This document shows, piece by piece, positions 24,739-34,739 of a stretch of 64,000 nt of DNA (position 1 is the stretch's first letter; each line of letters begins with the position of its first letter). A program made the translations under genes and the position numbers. This DNA is from Stereocaulon alpinum (lineage: Eukaryota; Ascomycota; Lecanoromycetes; Lecanorales; Stereocaulaceae), in contig JAEUBA010000004.1 of assembly GCA_018257865.1 (NCBI GenBank), positions 62,001-126,000 of the forward strand, given 5' to 3'. Below the pieces are notes generated by a model, which made no database searches, was not told where the DNA came from, and saw only the letters and a program-made list of their open reading frames with translations.

Positions 24739-24808
24739 TAATCCCCTATTACCTACCTAGGACAACCTGCTTACAGGGTATCTATTTAGGTAGGTAAACT
24801 AGGGATTA
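24739..24808. repeat. Short inverted repeat
   Basis: Arms of about 21 bases at 24,739-24,759 and 24,787-24,808 are reverse complements with one small gap (TAATCCC...ACCTACCTA against TAGGTAGGT...GGGATTA). It could be a hairpin or the residue of a small inverted-repeat transposon at the boundary of the repeat block. Confidence 0.55.
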
Positions 24809-24860
24809 TCTTAAATCTAGCTAGCTAAGCTATAGTGTTTTATCTAGGAGTAGGCGCCAA

Positions 24861-25326
24861 GCCGCTATTACGGAGTGCGGAGCGAAGTTATTCCGACAAA
24901 GTGGGAGGACGGTAAATTCCGGGGACTGATTTCGCTGCTTAAGTGGCCAATCCTATGGTTCCCTCTCAGGGGACCCGGGCTGAAATTCTATAAATGGACG
25001 GCGGGGCGATGGGACCTTTCACTGTTGGAGTGTTTGGCGGCTATTGAAGTGCAGTCGGCAAGTTACTAGCTTAGCATTCAGTTGGAATGGGGAAATCCTA
25101 CGGATGGCTAGTAATGAGCTAGAATGGAGTTTCTGGATTTCGTTTTGGTTTGAAAGGATACTTAACCTGTGTCTCTGGGTTCTTGTGGATGTTGTTCGCA
25201 CTCGGGGTCTCATACACCTACTACTTGCACCACGCAACTGCTTCACAGCGTGTGAAGCCTCACATCTCGCACTCCCCGCTCCTCCTCATGCATGTGGAAT
25301 TCAAATGCGTTTAAAGACTGGCTAGT
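24861..25326. other. Transition spacer, no supported gene
   Basis: Base composition becomes normal here, with frequent CA and TG. Several short open frames overlap on both strands, but none has a start, intron signals or a family resemblance that would support a gene. Confidence 0.5.
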
Positions 25327-26232
25327 CTACCTACATTTACCCTCCCCATTGTCATGCACATGATATTCGCAAGGAGTAGCTGTGCCAACACAGCCAGGCA
25401 TCTGCACCACTTCTTTCTGAACAATCTTTAATAGAGCGACGTTTACATCCATCAAGAATTGAGGGTATTTCCAAAAGGCTTCTGCGTGCCTATGCATCAT
25501 CATTTGAGCTTCGGCCGGAAAGTAGACAATGAGGTCCACGAACAGTTTGCGTATAGGTGATCCTTCAAGTGTCCCATGGTATGCTTTGATGATGTTCTGA
25601 CATGCGGGAATAGACCCTCCGTGAAGCTCGATGAGGTTGTCGATGGCTTTGTTACGCAGGTTAGGTAAATCGTATTTGGTGCCGAAGAGGAAAAGGTCGA
25701 GGCTGTGCTCGGAATCGATGTCTCTGTCTTCGTCGCCTACGGCCCGCGTGGTTTGACCTGTGTAAAGCCAAGTCTGTACGATTTCAAAGATCAAGGGTGA
25801 TTCCTTTGTCAGCCTCACGATGCCAGTTGAGGCTTCTACGGAGGATTTATTGAACATCTCGTCGAAGTACTTAGACTGCTTGCACTGCAGTATCCGCAAT
25901 CAGTATTTGGCCGTAAGGACTTGGGTTTTCATGCTCACCAGCAAGCCCTTGTGGACTCCATAGTCGATCTTGTTAGGGCCGACAAGCACATGGACGAACT
26001 CTGCGTAGAGTGATCTATCCGAGTGTTAGTCCAACCTAGGTAACTGGATTAGAGGCGCTAATTACCGAACAGGAGATGACTTAGTTGGGTACCGAAGTGG
26101 AGACTTTGCATTAGTTTGGGTCGCAGTAGTCGCGGTGCTGGGCACGGTGCCTTGGCTGTTGCCCTTACCACCTAGTGAGCTCGACTCCTCGTCATTACCA
26201 TCAGAGGAAAATGGGCTTGGAGTGAGAGTCAT
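25327..26232 (-). CDS. BTB/POZ domain protein, three exons
   Basis: The exons are 26,232-26,066, 26,014-25,939 and 25,884-25,327, giving about 266 residues. The introns are 51 nt (branch GACTAAC) and 54 nt (branch ACTGAT), with GT..AG ends. Joining them produces a continuous BTB fold start: 'VLVGPNKIDYGVHKGLL' then 'CKQSKYFDEMF', followed by a helical 'F..VQTWLYTGQ' region. BTB domains mediate dimerisation and often link Cullin-3 ligases to substrates; many fungal members of this size are uncharacterised. The Ser/Thr-rich N-terminus looks disordered. The ATG at 26,232 is the only in-frame ATG before the BTB region; the frame is open above it. It is the first gene to the right of the RIP block and shows no stop. 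Partner and role are unknown. Confidence 0.75.
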
Positions 26233-29144
26233 GTCGATAGTGGCTGGAAAATGCTCATAATATCTGTGAATGTGCAATTGAAGTGAGGCATTGGAGCATA
26301 AGGTGACGAGCGTTAGAGGCCTGATAGTCGTGTGTGTCGTTACTTCCCTGGTAGCTCATCATAGTAAATATGCAGTAACAGAACGCCACAGACCAACCCC
26401 CGACCCCTTTACATCCCTTGTCCCCTACGTCCACCTGTCTCCCCAATTGATCTTTTCCCACGCATTTTGCCAGCCGAACTTCGGTCGCGAGTCTTGACTC
26501 ATGCATATATTACTTGCACCTCTCACTCCTTTGAATTTGTAAACGATGCTCCATCAGTGGAAACATCGAGAGTAGCAAGCTCCTCGTCTCAATCGAACCA
26601 ACAAGAATGCCTGTTAGCACACAGTCTGACGATTGTAATAGACATAGCTTCAATGGTCTGGTCAGGCCTAGAATAGAGGGCGATGAAGAAATGACAGAAA
26701 ATTTGTATCCTCGAAGAGAGGAACTCGAGCTCTCTTGTGATGAATTCCTCATTGATCTCGTCGAGGGTGTCACCCCAGTCTTGACCTGATTTCCAAAGCC
26801 ACCCAGTCCTGTACCCGGATCCTTCGGAGCGTAAGAGCCTTTTTGTCGGATCTCACCACACATTCTCTGGGAATGGATATACGAAGAGCACTGGGTAGAG
26901 TTACCTAAACCTCAACTGCAGAAACCTAGCCTCCTCCAATTAGCGGTCTTCTGATGCAGTCCGAGCACTGGAGGATGTAATTCGAGAGTACGCAATAGCA
27001 TTCGTTCCGTCGTCTCTATGTCATTGTCATTCATGAAGTTTTCGTTGATCAGGTGGCCCTCGGCATCGGCATGGATTTGCTTACTCTGACCACCCCACCG
27101 AAAGCTTGAAATTATACAGATGACCAAGTTATGTTAGAAATGGCATGAATGCTGGATGGGACGTCGATGCTACCTGTGGGTATACACTAGATAGTGCAGA
27201 TCATTTCTCCCCTAGTCCTTTACAGAGCGTGGTCTTCCGCATCAGAACATTCTCTTTGCAACAGCCAACATATGGAACCTTTCCAATCGGGACATCACGA
27301 CCTCTAATGTTGTTGCCGGATCGGACAATTTCTTGACTTCGCGCTCGTGAGCACGCTAGAGACATACCGTAAGCGATCAACTAATGAACTCAGTCTTTCC
27401 GTCCCTAATTATTGGATAGGCCGCGCTTCTCCACGCTGCGTACACCAATGGAATCTAGCTGCCATGCTTGCCTACAAAGAAGCTTCCGGTGAGTTCCTAG
27501 CATGTCCCAAAGCCCTCACACATGAGTTGGTAAAGCATACTGCGGCTCTGACATGTAGTAGCTAGCCCCACATATAGGGTTCAGACACCTCGGGTAGGCC
27601 CTTCTGCTGATTTCGCAAGAGATATAAAATTGTTCCGTGGCGACAAAGCGAGATTCTGAATACTACCATTGGTTCTAGACTGCGAAGATTCTAGTAGGGT
27701 ATCGCCCGAGGTGTCCAGGCACGGTATCCGATGGTACCCACGGGGAGCCTAATTCTTGACTGCGAATTGTCTGTTCCAATGGGACTGTTTCGGCTCGAGG
27801 GTGCACGGGACTGATGTATGACCGCACGTTGGAGCTTTATCAGCAAATGCTGATCACAAGGAAGCAGCTGATACTTAAGACTCATCGTGAACGCCAAGCC
27901 TAGAATGGCAAATACGACAGAGGCATGTCGGAGCTGCAAGAATTTCAGCAATAATGGTTGAGTTTGGGCAAGGTACCTTCGATACCTATCACGGTCACGA
28001 TCGAGTCCAATGTCAGGTTATGGGAATCATTTGACACAACGGATTCCGAACATCAAGCATTCACTCATCTACCAATAGCTCGACTAGGGTTCTCCGCGTC
28101 CGGATCTGGCAGATCCGGTTTGAAATTACACTTTCCTAGGCAATGCACGTCATGTCCCATGCATATGCAGAGTGCAGTCGCATTTCGAGTCCTGGTAGAG
28201 CACAGCTCGTTTCTAAGCCGGCCGGTTGGTATTTCCGGATTACATATGCGGATCCTTCGGTGAACTGTGGGAACGGTCTCAGCTTCGGATGATATCAGTA
28301 TCCTTGGATGGTCCACCTGTGTAAGTTTACCGCCCAACATAGAACACAGCTGAAACGTGGGAACGACATTGGTGGTATGGCAAAAGTTTTAAGTGATCGG
28401 CATACGGTCCATAATGTGAATGTGGACAACCTGAGCCAGCCTCCCAATGATTGCCACATACACTCGTCTTGTTCGAGCTTCTCCAATTTGCCTTGAGGCG
28501 CGTCAATACCATGACTGAGCTACTCAGAATCATCTTTGGATTGTGTTTTCGATTCCAGGAAACCCAGATCCGATGCAATAGCTTCATTGCAGTTGGGATC
28601 CTGCAGTTTGGAAACCTCGATCTGATAATGCGAGTAAGCTGCGTCACCCAATCGAAACGCCGAGTCCACAGGCAAATTTATACTATATTACACATACGAA
28701 AATCGCCAGAATTGCCGCAGAGATTCCCACGTCACCTCTGGTATGTTCGGCTCAAGCTTCAGTGCGATAAAGGCAACAGTTCGAACACGTCCACATAATT
28801 CCCCTGTCATGTACACGTGCCCGCATCGCGAGACTGTGTAGGGGGCACGGATAGGCTGCCTTCAGGATATCCGACTGTAAGACTCAATGCAGCATAAGCA
28901 AAGATTCGTGCTCGCTGCCTCACCGCCCAAATGTCAACAATGTTCCCATGTCTCATGGCGCAGACGTGTGATTGAACCAGACCGTACAACTATACTCCGA
29001 GCATCGAAAGTCATATAAGAAACCCTTCATGGCTCCAAATCTTCCGTGTTCTCATCCTCACAGCATTGAAGCCTTCAATCTCATTACCAATCAATCAATC
29101 AATCAGTCAATCAAACAAAGAACATCAATCCTTTACTAGCCGCC
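26233..29144. other. Long spacer with possible decayed coding fragments
   Basis: No gene can be supported across 2.9 kb. On the minus strand, 27,127-26,912 and a different frame near 26,830-26,560 read like protein (for instance 'DWGDTLDEINEEF' and 'LELHPPVLGLHQKTA'). The two cannot be joined by a convincing intron and no family is recognised, so they may be the relic of one gene. The rest (27,150-29,000) has only short overlapping frames on both strands. Confidence 0.35.
29014..29019 (+). promoter_or_regulatory. TATA-like element upstream of small secreted protein 1
   Basis: TATAAG lies 131 bp before the ATG at 29,145. A similar TATAAG lies 136 bp before the ATG of the other small secreted protein at 60,844, which strengthens the assignment. 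The 5' leader between holds an ATCA-type microsatellite at about 29,085-29,112. Confidence 0.4.
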
Positions 29145-29623
29145 ATGCTCTCAGTCCAGTACCTCCTCATTGTGGCAATGGCCACCATCTCCGCGTATGC
29201 CACGCAGTTCATTGGCTACACCGATACCAACTGCAAGGCCGGCGCCGTTGAAATCACTACCAATGACCACAGCGGCTCATGTAATGAGATCGGCGCGACT
29301 GGCTCCGTTGCTGCTCAAAAAGTCGATAGTGGTTGCACCAGTACGTATTTGACTCTCTCAACCCTCTCAATTCGAGATTTGTACTCGATCCCGACCAGGA
29401 ACTAGTTCATAATCTTGTAATTGGCTGACGCATCCAACTCGTATAGTCTCTGTCTACACCGATTCCGTCTGTAAGTACCCACTCCCACTATGTTCATTTA
29501 CCGTAAAACGCACTTGCTCACTCCATATTCAACGCAGCCACGGCCAACCCCACCGTTGCTGGTCTAGGCCAGTGCGTTGAGGTCACCAATGGATACTTCT
29601 TCTCCTACTCAGTCGATTGCTAG
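29145..29623 (+). CDS. Small secreted cysteine-containing protein 1 (effector-like)
   Basis: The exons are 29,145-29,340, 29,448-29,471 and 29,538-29,623, giving 101 residues. Introns of 107 and 66 nt have GTACGT and GTAAGT donors and TAG/CAG acceptors, and all phases agree. The first ~19 residues form a classic signal peptide (hydrophobic 'LLIVAMATISAYA'), so the product should enter the secretory pathway. The mature part has five cysteines at about residues 30, 46, 64, 86 and 101, the last being the terminal residue, and is rich in T, S, G and V. There is no transmembrane segment or catalytic motif. Small size, secretion, cysteines and a gene-poor, repeat-near location fit the effector profile of plant-associated fungi, but function is inference only. 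Confidence 0.75.
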
Positions 29624-31619
29624 ATTGGCAACATGCAGACGTCCTAGCGAACGGGATAACCTCGAGAAGCTAGAGACTAGTATCTTAGGGGTCTGTTGCG
29701 GAGGAAGTTTTTAGCTCGCTTGCTCTTTTGGGGATGCATCACCGTGTATTCACTAGCTCTAGTCACTCGCTAGGCAATCTCTATAGCAATTATCAGACGG
29801 TCCAAGCCTGGCCGTCGTTGCTGACTCCTCTTCGCCTTATGCATCCAATGATTGCGTGTGACAGACTCTTTGCTCGCCTTGGGTATGTGCAACCTTCAAC
29901 TACTAATTAAGCCATCAGTCCATTGTCGGGTCCCTTGAATCGACGCAAGCTTTGCCATTGGAGAGGGCGCGTGTGCGTATGCTACAAAGATAATCGAATA
30001 TTTAATATCAGCCAAGGCTACCATAAAGTCTTCCACGTCCCACATGATCATGTTACTTCTCCTTCGTCTCCTCTTCACCCCTTCCCTATAACTATCACAA
30101 CGTACTCTGGCGTCTTTCACGACCGCCTGACTCTCAACTTCTTCTCCCTGAGACACCGTCCTACCTGCGACAAAACAACACATGTACTCGAGTCTTCCTC
30201 GAGGCCGCCTGCAGCGTAGACCGTATCGACGATTTCTCCATATCATCGACCCACCTGCACGCTTTTAGTAGCACGCCGAAGAGGCCACTGGCGGTGAACT
30301 CTGATGGCTAAAGCAAATATTATTTCAAGGATAAAGTGCTATGCTACGCCGGTACGCTATACGAAAGGACCTAATGGCGATTTGCCGCTAGAGCTGTAGT
30401 TCTCGACAAACAACACGTTTGAAAACCGCTAGTTGAAGCAATGGTAATTGCTACATACCTGAAGTATGAGTCTCTTCTCTTCCAGATGGCAGAGCCCGAA
30501 GCGAACAAGGTGGGGTGTCGTCTTTTCTAGTCTCAAGTGCCGGTGCAATCATTCTTGAACGTGGCCAAGCTGAGATCTACTGTATGAAAGGACGGCTTTG
30601 CGTAGGATCGTATGCCGACGCTGCTCTCGAAGGAATTCATATCATTTCTATTGAAGGCTTCGACCATGCTCAAGGCCATGGACGGGCGGATGGCTCTGCG
30701 AGCTGCGTAGTAAAGAAATATGGTGAGTGGCTCGCTAAGTTCCCTAATGCAGAGACGGAGGCTCTAGCCTTAGTCACGGGTTTTGGTGGAGGGTACTATA
30801 AATACTAAGCGGTCTGATTCCTAGCCGAAGATCGACTCGGTATTTTCTCTACCTGTGAGGTAGATGCAATGGACAAGGTCTGCTTTGCGAGACTTCTAGA
30901 GTATGCACAGATACATCTTACCTAAGCAGTCAAGATACCATAGTCGTTGATGATGAATGCCGAATTCTCGCAAATCGAGACAATGGCGATCGTCGCTAGT
31001 GTTGGGACCATGACCTGCAGTAGCAACCTATGCTTTGCAATATAGATAACAAATGTCTGTGGCGCTGTGTTTTGCTCCTTGGGCCGCTCTGGTGGAGCTG
31101 CCATGCAATGTCGACGTACCTGCGTCACCGCACATTGCGCTATGTAAGGTACCCTAGCAATGCTGATGGCACCCGTTACTCCACAGAATTCGAGATCAAA
31201 GGGTACTACCAATGACTCAGACATCTCAAAGTTTCGGTGTCGGGAGTCTGAGGCAACAAGCATTAGGTATATTCGAAGACATTCTAGCGTTGGAAAGAGA
31301 AACAGAATGGCTGGACTTTTGCAACCCGATGAAGGCTACAAGGGTGATCAAATCGCTGTCGCATTCGATCCGATTGTGCTCCTTCCACATGTCCCATACA
31401 TGGCTGAATGGATCATGGAACCCATTAGACACAATTTTGAATACGGGCAGACTGCTGGGTAAGTGCCAACTGCATGTATCAAAACCTTTACGTAGTCCAC
31501 GGGCATCTTGGCGTTCCGTTGTCGATGACGTGCAAATCTAGGACACTCATGCCGACTTGAGGCACAAAACGCCTATTATCAAGAGATGGGAGCCCGAGCA
31601 AGATGCAGGGCGAAAAGGC

Positions 31620-31648
31620 GGGGGGGGGGGGGGGGGGGGGGGGGGGGG
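31620..31648 (+). repeat. Homopolymer run of 29 G
   Basis: An uninterrupted run of G follows AAAAGGC. Runs of this length are prone to slippage and to assembly error, so exact length is uncertain. Such a tract can form quadruplex DNA. It lies between genes. Confidence 0.9.
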
Positions 31649-32330
31649 AAGGGCACTATGTACTCAATGTGCCAGACACACCAGACCAGCACCCAGTTGG
31701 AACGCACGAGCGATAGACCCAATATAAGGTGCGACAGCCATGACGAGAACTCCCAATCAGATAGCTAGCTTAATTCGGTAGTCCTCGTAGCCAGGATCTG
31801 CGGTGTAAGAATCTGTTGGCCAATCTGAAAGTTGCTTTAGCACAGTGTATCTCGTTCACTGTTTAATACACCCAGGAATATATGGTGCGTAGTTCATGGC
31901 TTGTTCGACTTTGAGCACTTCTCTCCGTGATTACTAATTCATTTTGTATTGCCTGGATTGCAAACAAAGTACAGAACCCTTCACTCACCCTTCTCAGACT
32001 GGCAAATGAGTCTTTACTCTGGATGCCCGGGTGGCACTTGGATCAAGAAATGGCGTGTCGATGCGCCGTATAGAACCTGGAAAGGGGAAACGGTCTCAAC
32101 CACGGGGTTTGCCTGCTGCCTGGCTAAGCTGACATCGCAGGTAGTAATGGAGTAGCTAGAGGCAGATGGAGATCCTTCACATCATCAAGCATGAGAAGTG
32201 TGGTAGAAGAAAGGCACGGAGCAACCATCGCCAAAAATAGAGTTCACACTACCGTGTAGGGGTCCCGGACCGTGGCACCGGAGCTGCGGTAATGTGAAAC
32301 CCCCATGCTTCGCTATCAATCACGCTTTAA

Positions 32331-32420
32331 GGCCTCGCTTAAGGGGGCCTCGCTTAAGGGGGCCTCGCTTAAGGGGGCCTCGCTTAAGGGGGCCTCGCTT
32401 AAGGGGGCCTCGCTTAGGGG
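32331..32420. repeat. 15-bp minisatellite, six units (GGCCTCGCTTAAGGG)
   Basis: Five exact units and a sixth lacking one A occupy 32,331-32,420. Each unit contains the palindromes GGCC and CTTAAG. A diverged two-unit relative occurs at 59,634-59,664, so the motif is dispersed and may mark a transposon end. The open frames across it on both strands are products of the periodic sequence, not genes. Confidence 0.9.
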
Positions 32421-33280
32421 GCCTCCTACCTAGAATACAGAAGCGCCGCCAAATCCCCGTGGGGGCATCAAGTTCGAATTTGATCTGAACAACAACTATC
32501 CACCTGAAGTTCGGAAAACATCCCCAGAAAACCAAAACGGCTTCTAAGTGTTCAGCCGATCTTCCTTCAGATCTTTCGGTCTGGTAGTTGTGATGGAAGC
32601 CTTGTTGCAGGAAGACGACCTTGTGCGGGTAGTTTGCCTAGTCGTAACTCTGCTTGATGAACGGTATAAAGCCACCGGTGCTGATGACACGCGCACACTG
32701 ATCATTCAGCTCCAAGGGACTGGGACCCTTGTTCGCTTACACAACTAGATTGCTTCAGCTGCTGACTCCTCAAACACGTCATGGCCTGGTTGATGATCGA
32801 CTTGCAGATTCCCAAAGGAGTAAATCCTGCGATTGCTTGCATCAATCGTGTCACCTTCAGGCGCCCTACCCGTGAAAACTCTCGTGGGTCAAGAACTTGG
32901 CGTAGACTTGCGTGCCAATCGAATCTCGCAGCTGTCACGAATCTGCGGGGAACCACCTTATTTTCCGGCTTCGCCTCGTGAGACGTTACTGTGCCTCTTT
33001 CATCAGCTGCTGCGCCGCAGATCGATGTAACCTGGTGTACATGAACAACATCAAAAGGCTGTCTGCTGAGCACATCGAGCATGGGGTAAGATGTACCTCA
33101 TACCCTTTGGTCTAAGCTCCTGGCTTCTGTCCGTCTTTGGGGATCTCTTTTCCGTTTCGAAAGACAGAATTTTGCTCTCGACTCTTGGCCACCAGGTCCT
33201 TATCACCCGCCTGCTCTGCTCCATCTCGCTTCCTTGAAAAAGCTATCTATTACCGCACTTTCAACGATAACTTGTTAAAC

Positions 33281-34739
33281 ATGGCCGTCAAGCTTAATCT
33301 ATCAGACCCTGCTATTCTTCAGTATCCAGCTGCGACTCCACCTCCAGGTGTTACACCCAATTTTACGCATCCTGATAGCAGAGGACCGAAGCTTGTGGTT
33401 GGAGGCGGTGTTCCGTTGGCTATTATGATGATATTTATTACGATAAGAGTATACACGAAGCTGCATATCATCAACAAATTTTCCTGGGATGATCTGACGA
33501 TATTTCTCTCCGCTCTTGGTTCAATCGCTTTATATGGAGCGTGCATATGGCGTGGGTCTACCCCATGAGTATTGTGAGCCTGCAATGACACGAACCTTGC
33601 TCTAGCCACCATCAACGGACCTATCGGAAAGCATCAGTACGATATCCGCCTTGGTGATTTCTTCAGTGCGAACTACACACTTGTTAGTCATGTGCGCAAT
33701 ATCCAGCCACCAAACACTTAACGCTGGTACAGCCAATCTACATAATGGACCTACTGGTCTCACCGGTTCTTTGGATCACGAAGTTCAGTTTCTTCTTATT
33801 GTACTTACAGATATTTTGGCCAATGCGATGGTTAAGACTGTCCATCTACGTTGGTGCAACACTAGCCACGGTCATCTACTGGGGCATCTGGATTGCCTCA
33901 GTTGTTCTGGTAACGCCAAAGCCAGGTGAAACCTGGATTGAAGCAATTTTTTCGGCTGCTCAGCAAAACGTGACCAAGCTGGCGATCCTCATAGCTTGGG
34001 TAGGTCTAGCGATTGATCTGTTCCTGCTCATACTGCCGTCTATCGCTGTGTATCAGCTACAACTAAGCAACACGCGCAAACTCGGTATTATCCTCATTTT
34101 CAGTACAGGCCTAATGTAAGTTTCAGAGTTCTAGAAATTTGATACCTGGTCTGATGTGTCCACACAGAGCTGTCATAGCCTCCGCGTGTAGTATCTATTA
34201 CCGACAACAGATCTTGCGCAACTCAGATGCAACCTGGCTTCTTATCGACGTGGAATTGATGGTGTAAGTGTCCAATAATTGTAAAGATTCCCAATCTGAG
34301 ACTGATATGCCCAATTTCCAGTCTCATCGAGATCTTCTTTGGCATTATCACCAATAGCATGCCTTCTTGCGCTCGCATGTTTCGCCACCACCTTCCACCA
34401 TGGGCAACGCTGAAATCACATTTCTCGCGTTGGAATTACACAATTCGACTCAGTAGCGGCAAACCACAGCTTCATTCGCAAATGGGTACCAAGGACCCGC
34501 ATTCGGACTCTCAGAGGAATACGAGCGGCTACAATGAGGAGGATCAGTACGGGATTCCAAGAAGAGCTGTTGGTGTGACCCAAGTTGAGATGGACAGGCT
34601 GAAGACTGTCAATACCTACATCAAAGCTGGACCTCAAGGCCCTGTAGAAGAGGATGGCATCTACCTCAAACATGATCTTCATCAAAACTGGTCACGGACG
34701 ACATCTGAGACGGCGGAAGGTCACGGTGAGAAGGTCTAA
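33281..34739 (+). CDS. SAT4/fungal rhodopsin-like seven-transmembrane protein
   Basis: The five exons are 33,281-33,551, 33,606-33,682, 33,733-34,115, 34,168-34,263 and 34,322-34,739, giving 414 residues. Introns of 50-58 nt have GT..AG ends and matching phases. The product has about seven hydrophobic segments. Family traits include 'DSRGPK...R.YTK...FSWDDLTIF', a 'YIMD.LVSPVLWITKFSFFLLYLQIF' block (residue 119 onward) and a polar C-terminal tail of about 110 residues. This is the uncharacterised fungal integral-membrane family (Pfam 'Fung_rhodopsin', including SAT4 and Pth11-like proteins). It has no retinal-lysine evidence here, and the ligand is unknown. A decayed paralogue lies at 50,645-51,410. 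The ATG at 33,281 follows a pyrimidine-rich leader and starts the conserved N-terminus. Confidence 0.85.

Larger units (their letters stand above)
23968..24860. other. RIP-mutated spacer to the edge of the repeat block
   Basis: No gene or identifiable transposon domain is visible. Mutation intensity falls toward the right: beyond about 24,640 CA and TG words return. Two small repeats are listed separately. Confidence 0.6.
29624..33280. other. Long spacer with simple repeats and a possible gene relic
   Basis: No intact gene is supported over 3.6 kb. Protein-like reading occurs on the plus strand at about 30,430-30,808. One frame gives 'AEPEANKVGCRLF', then a neighbouring frame gives 'GRLCVGSYADAALEG' to a stop at 30,806-30,808. 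This is what a frameshifted remnant would look like, but no family is recognised. Other short frames at 31,160-31,541 and 32,702-33,082 lack support. A G run and a minisatellite are listed separately. Confidence 0.4.

Noticed and set aside
27691..27951. Minus-strand frame with signal-peptide-like start
   Set aside because: It begins at TTG without an ATG, has no intron support and no cysteines or family resemblance in the remainder.
29085..29112. ATCA-type repeat before secreted protein 1, similar to the SINE tail
   Set aside because: The bases before it do not match the shared SINE/LINE 3' motif, so it is better seen as a microsatellite in the 5' leader.
29896..30246. Minus-strand Arg-rich frame of 116 residues
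   Set aside because: Overlaps an equally long plus-strand frame; composition follows base content, with no domain.
30922..31263. Minus-strand frame with hydrophobic C-terminal stretch
   Set aside because: No family, no intron evidence and overlapping frames of similar length on the other strand.
32294..32535. Open frames with LRGP/KRGP-type repeats on both strands
   Set aside because: They are translations of the 15-bp minisatellite, whose period is a multiple of three and keeps every frame open.
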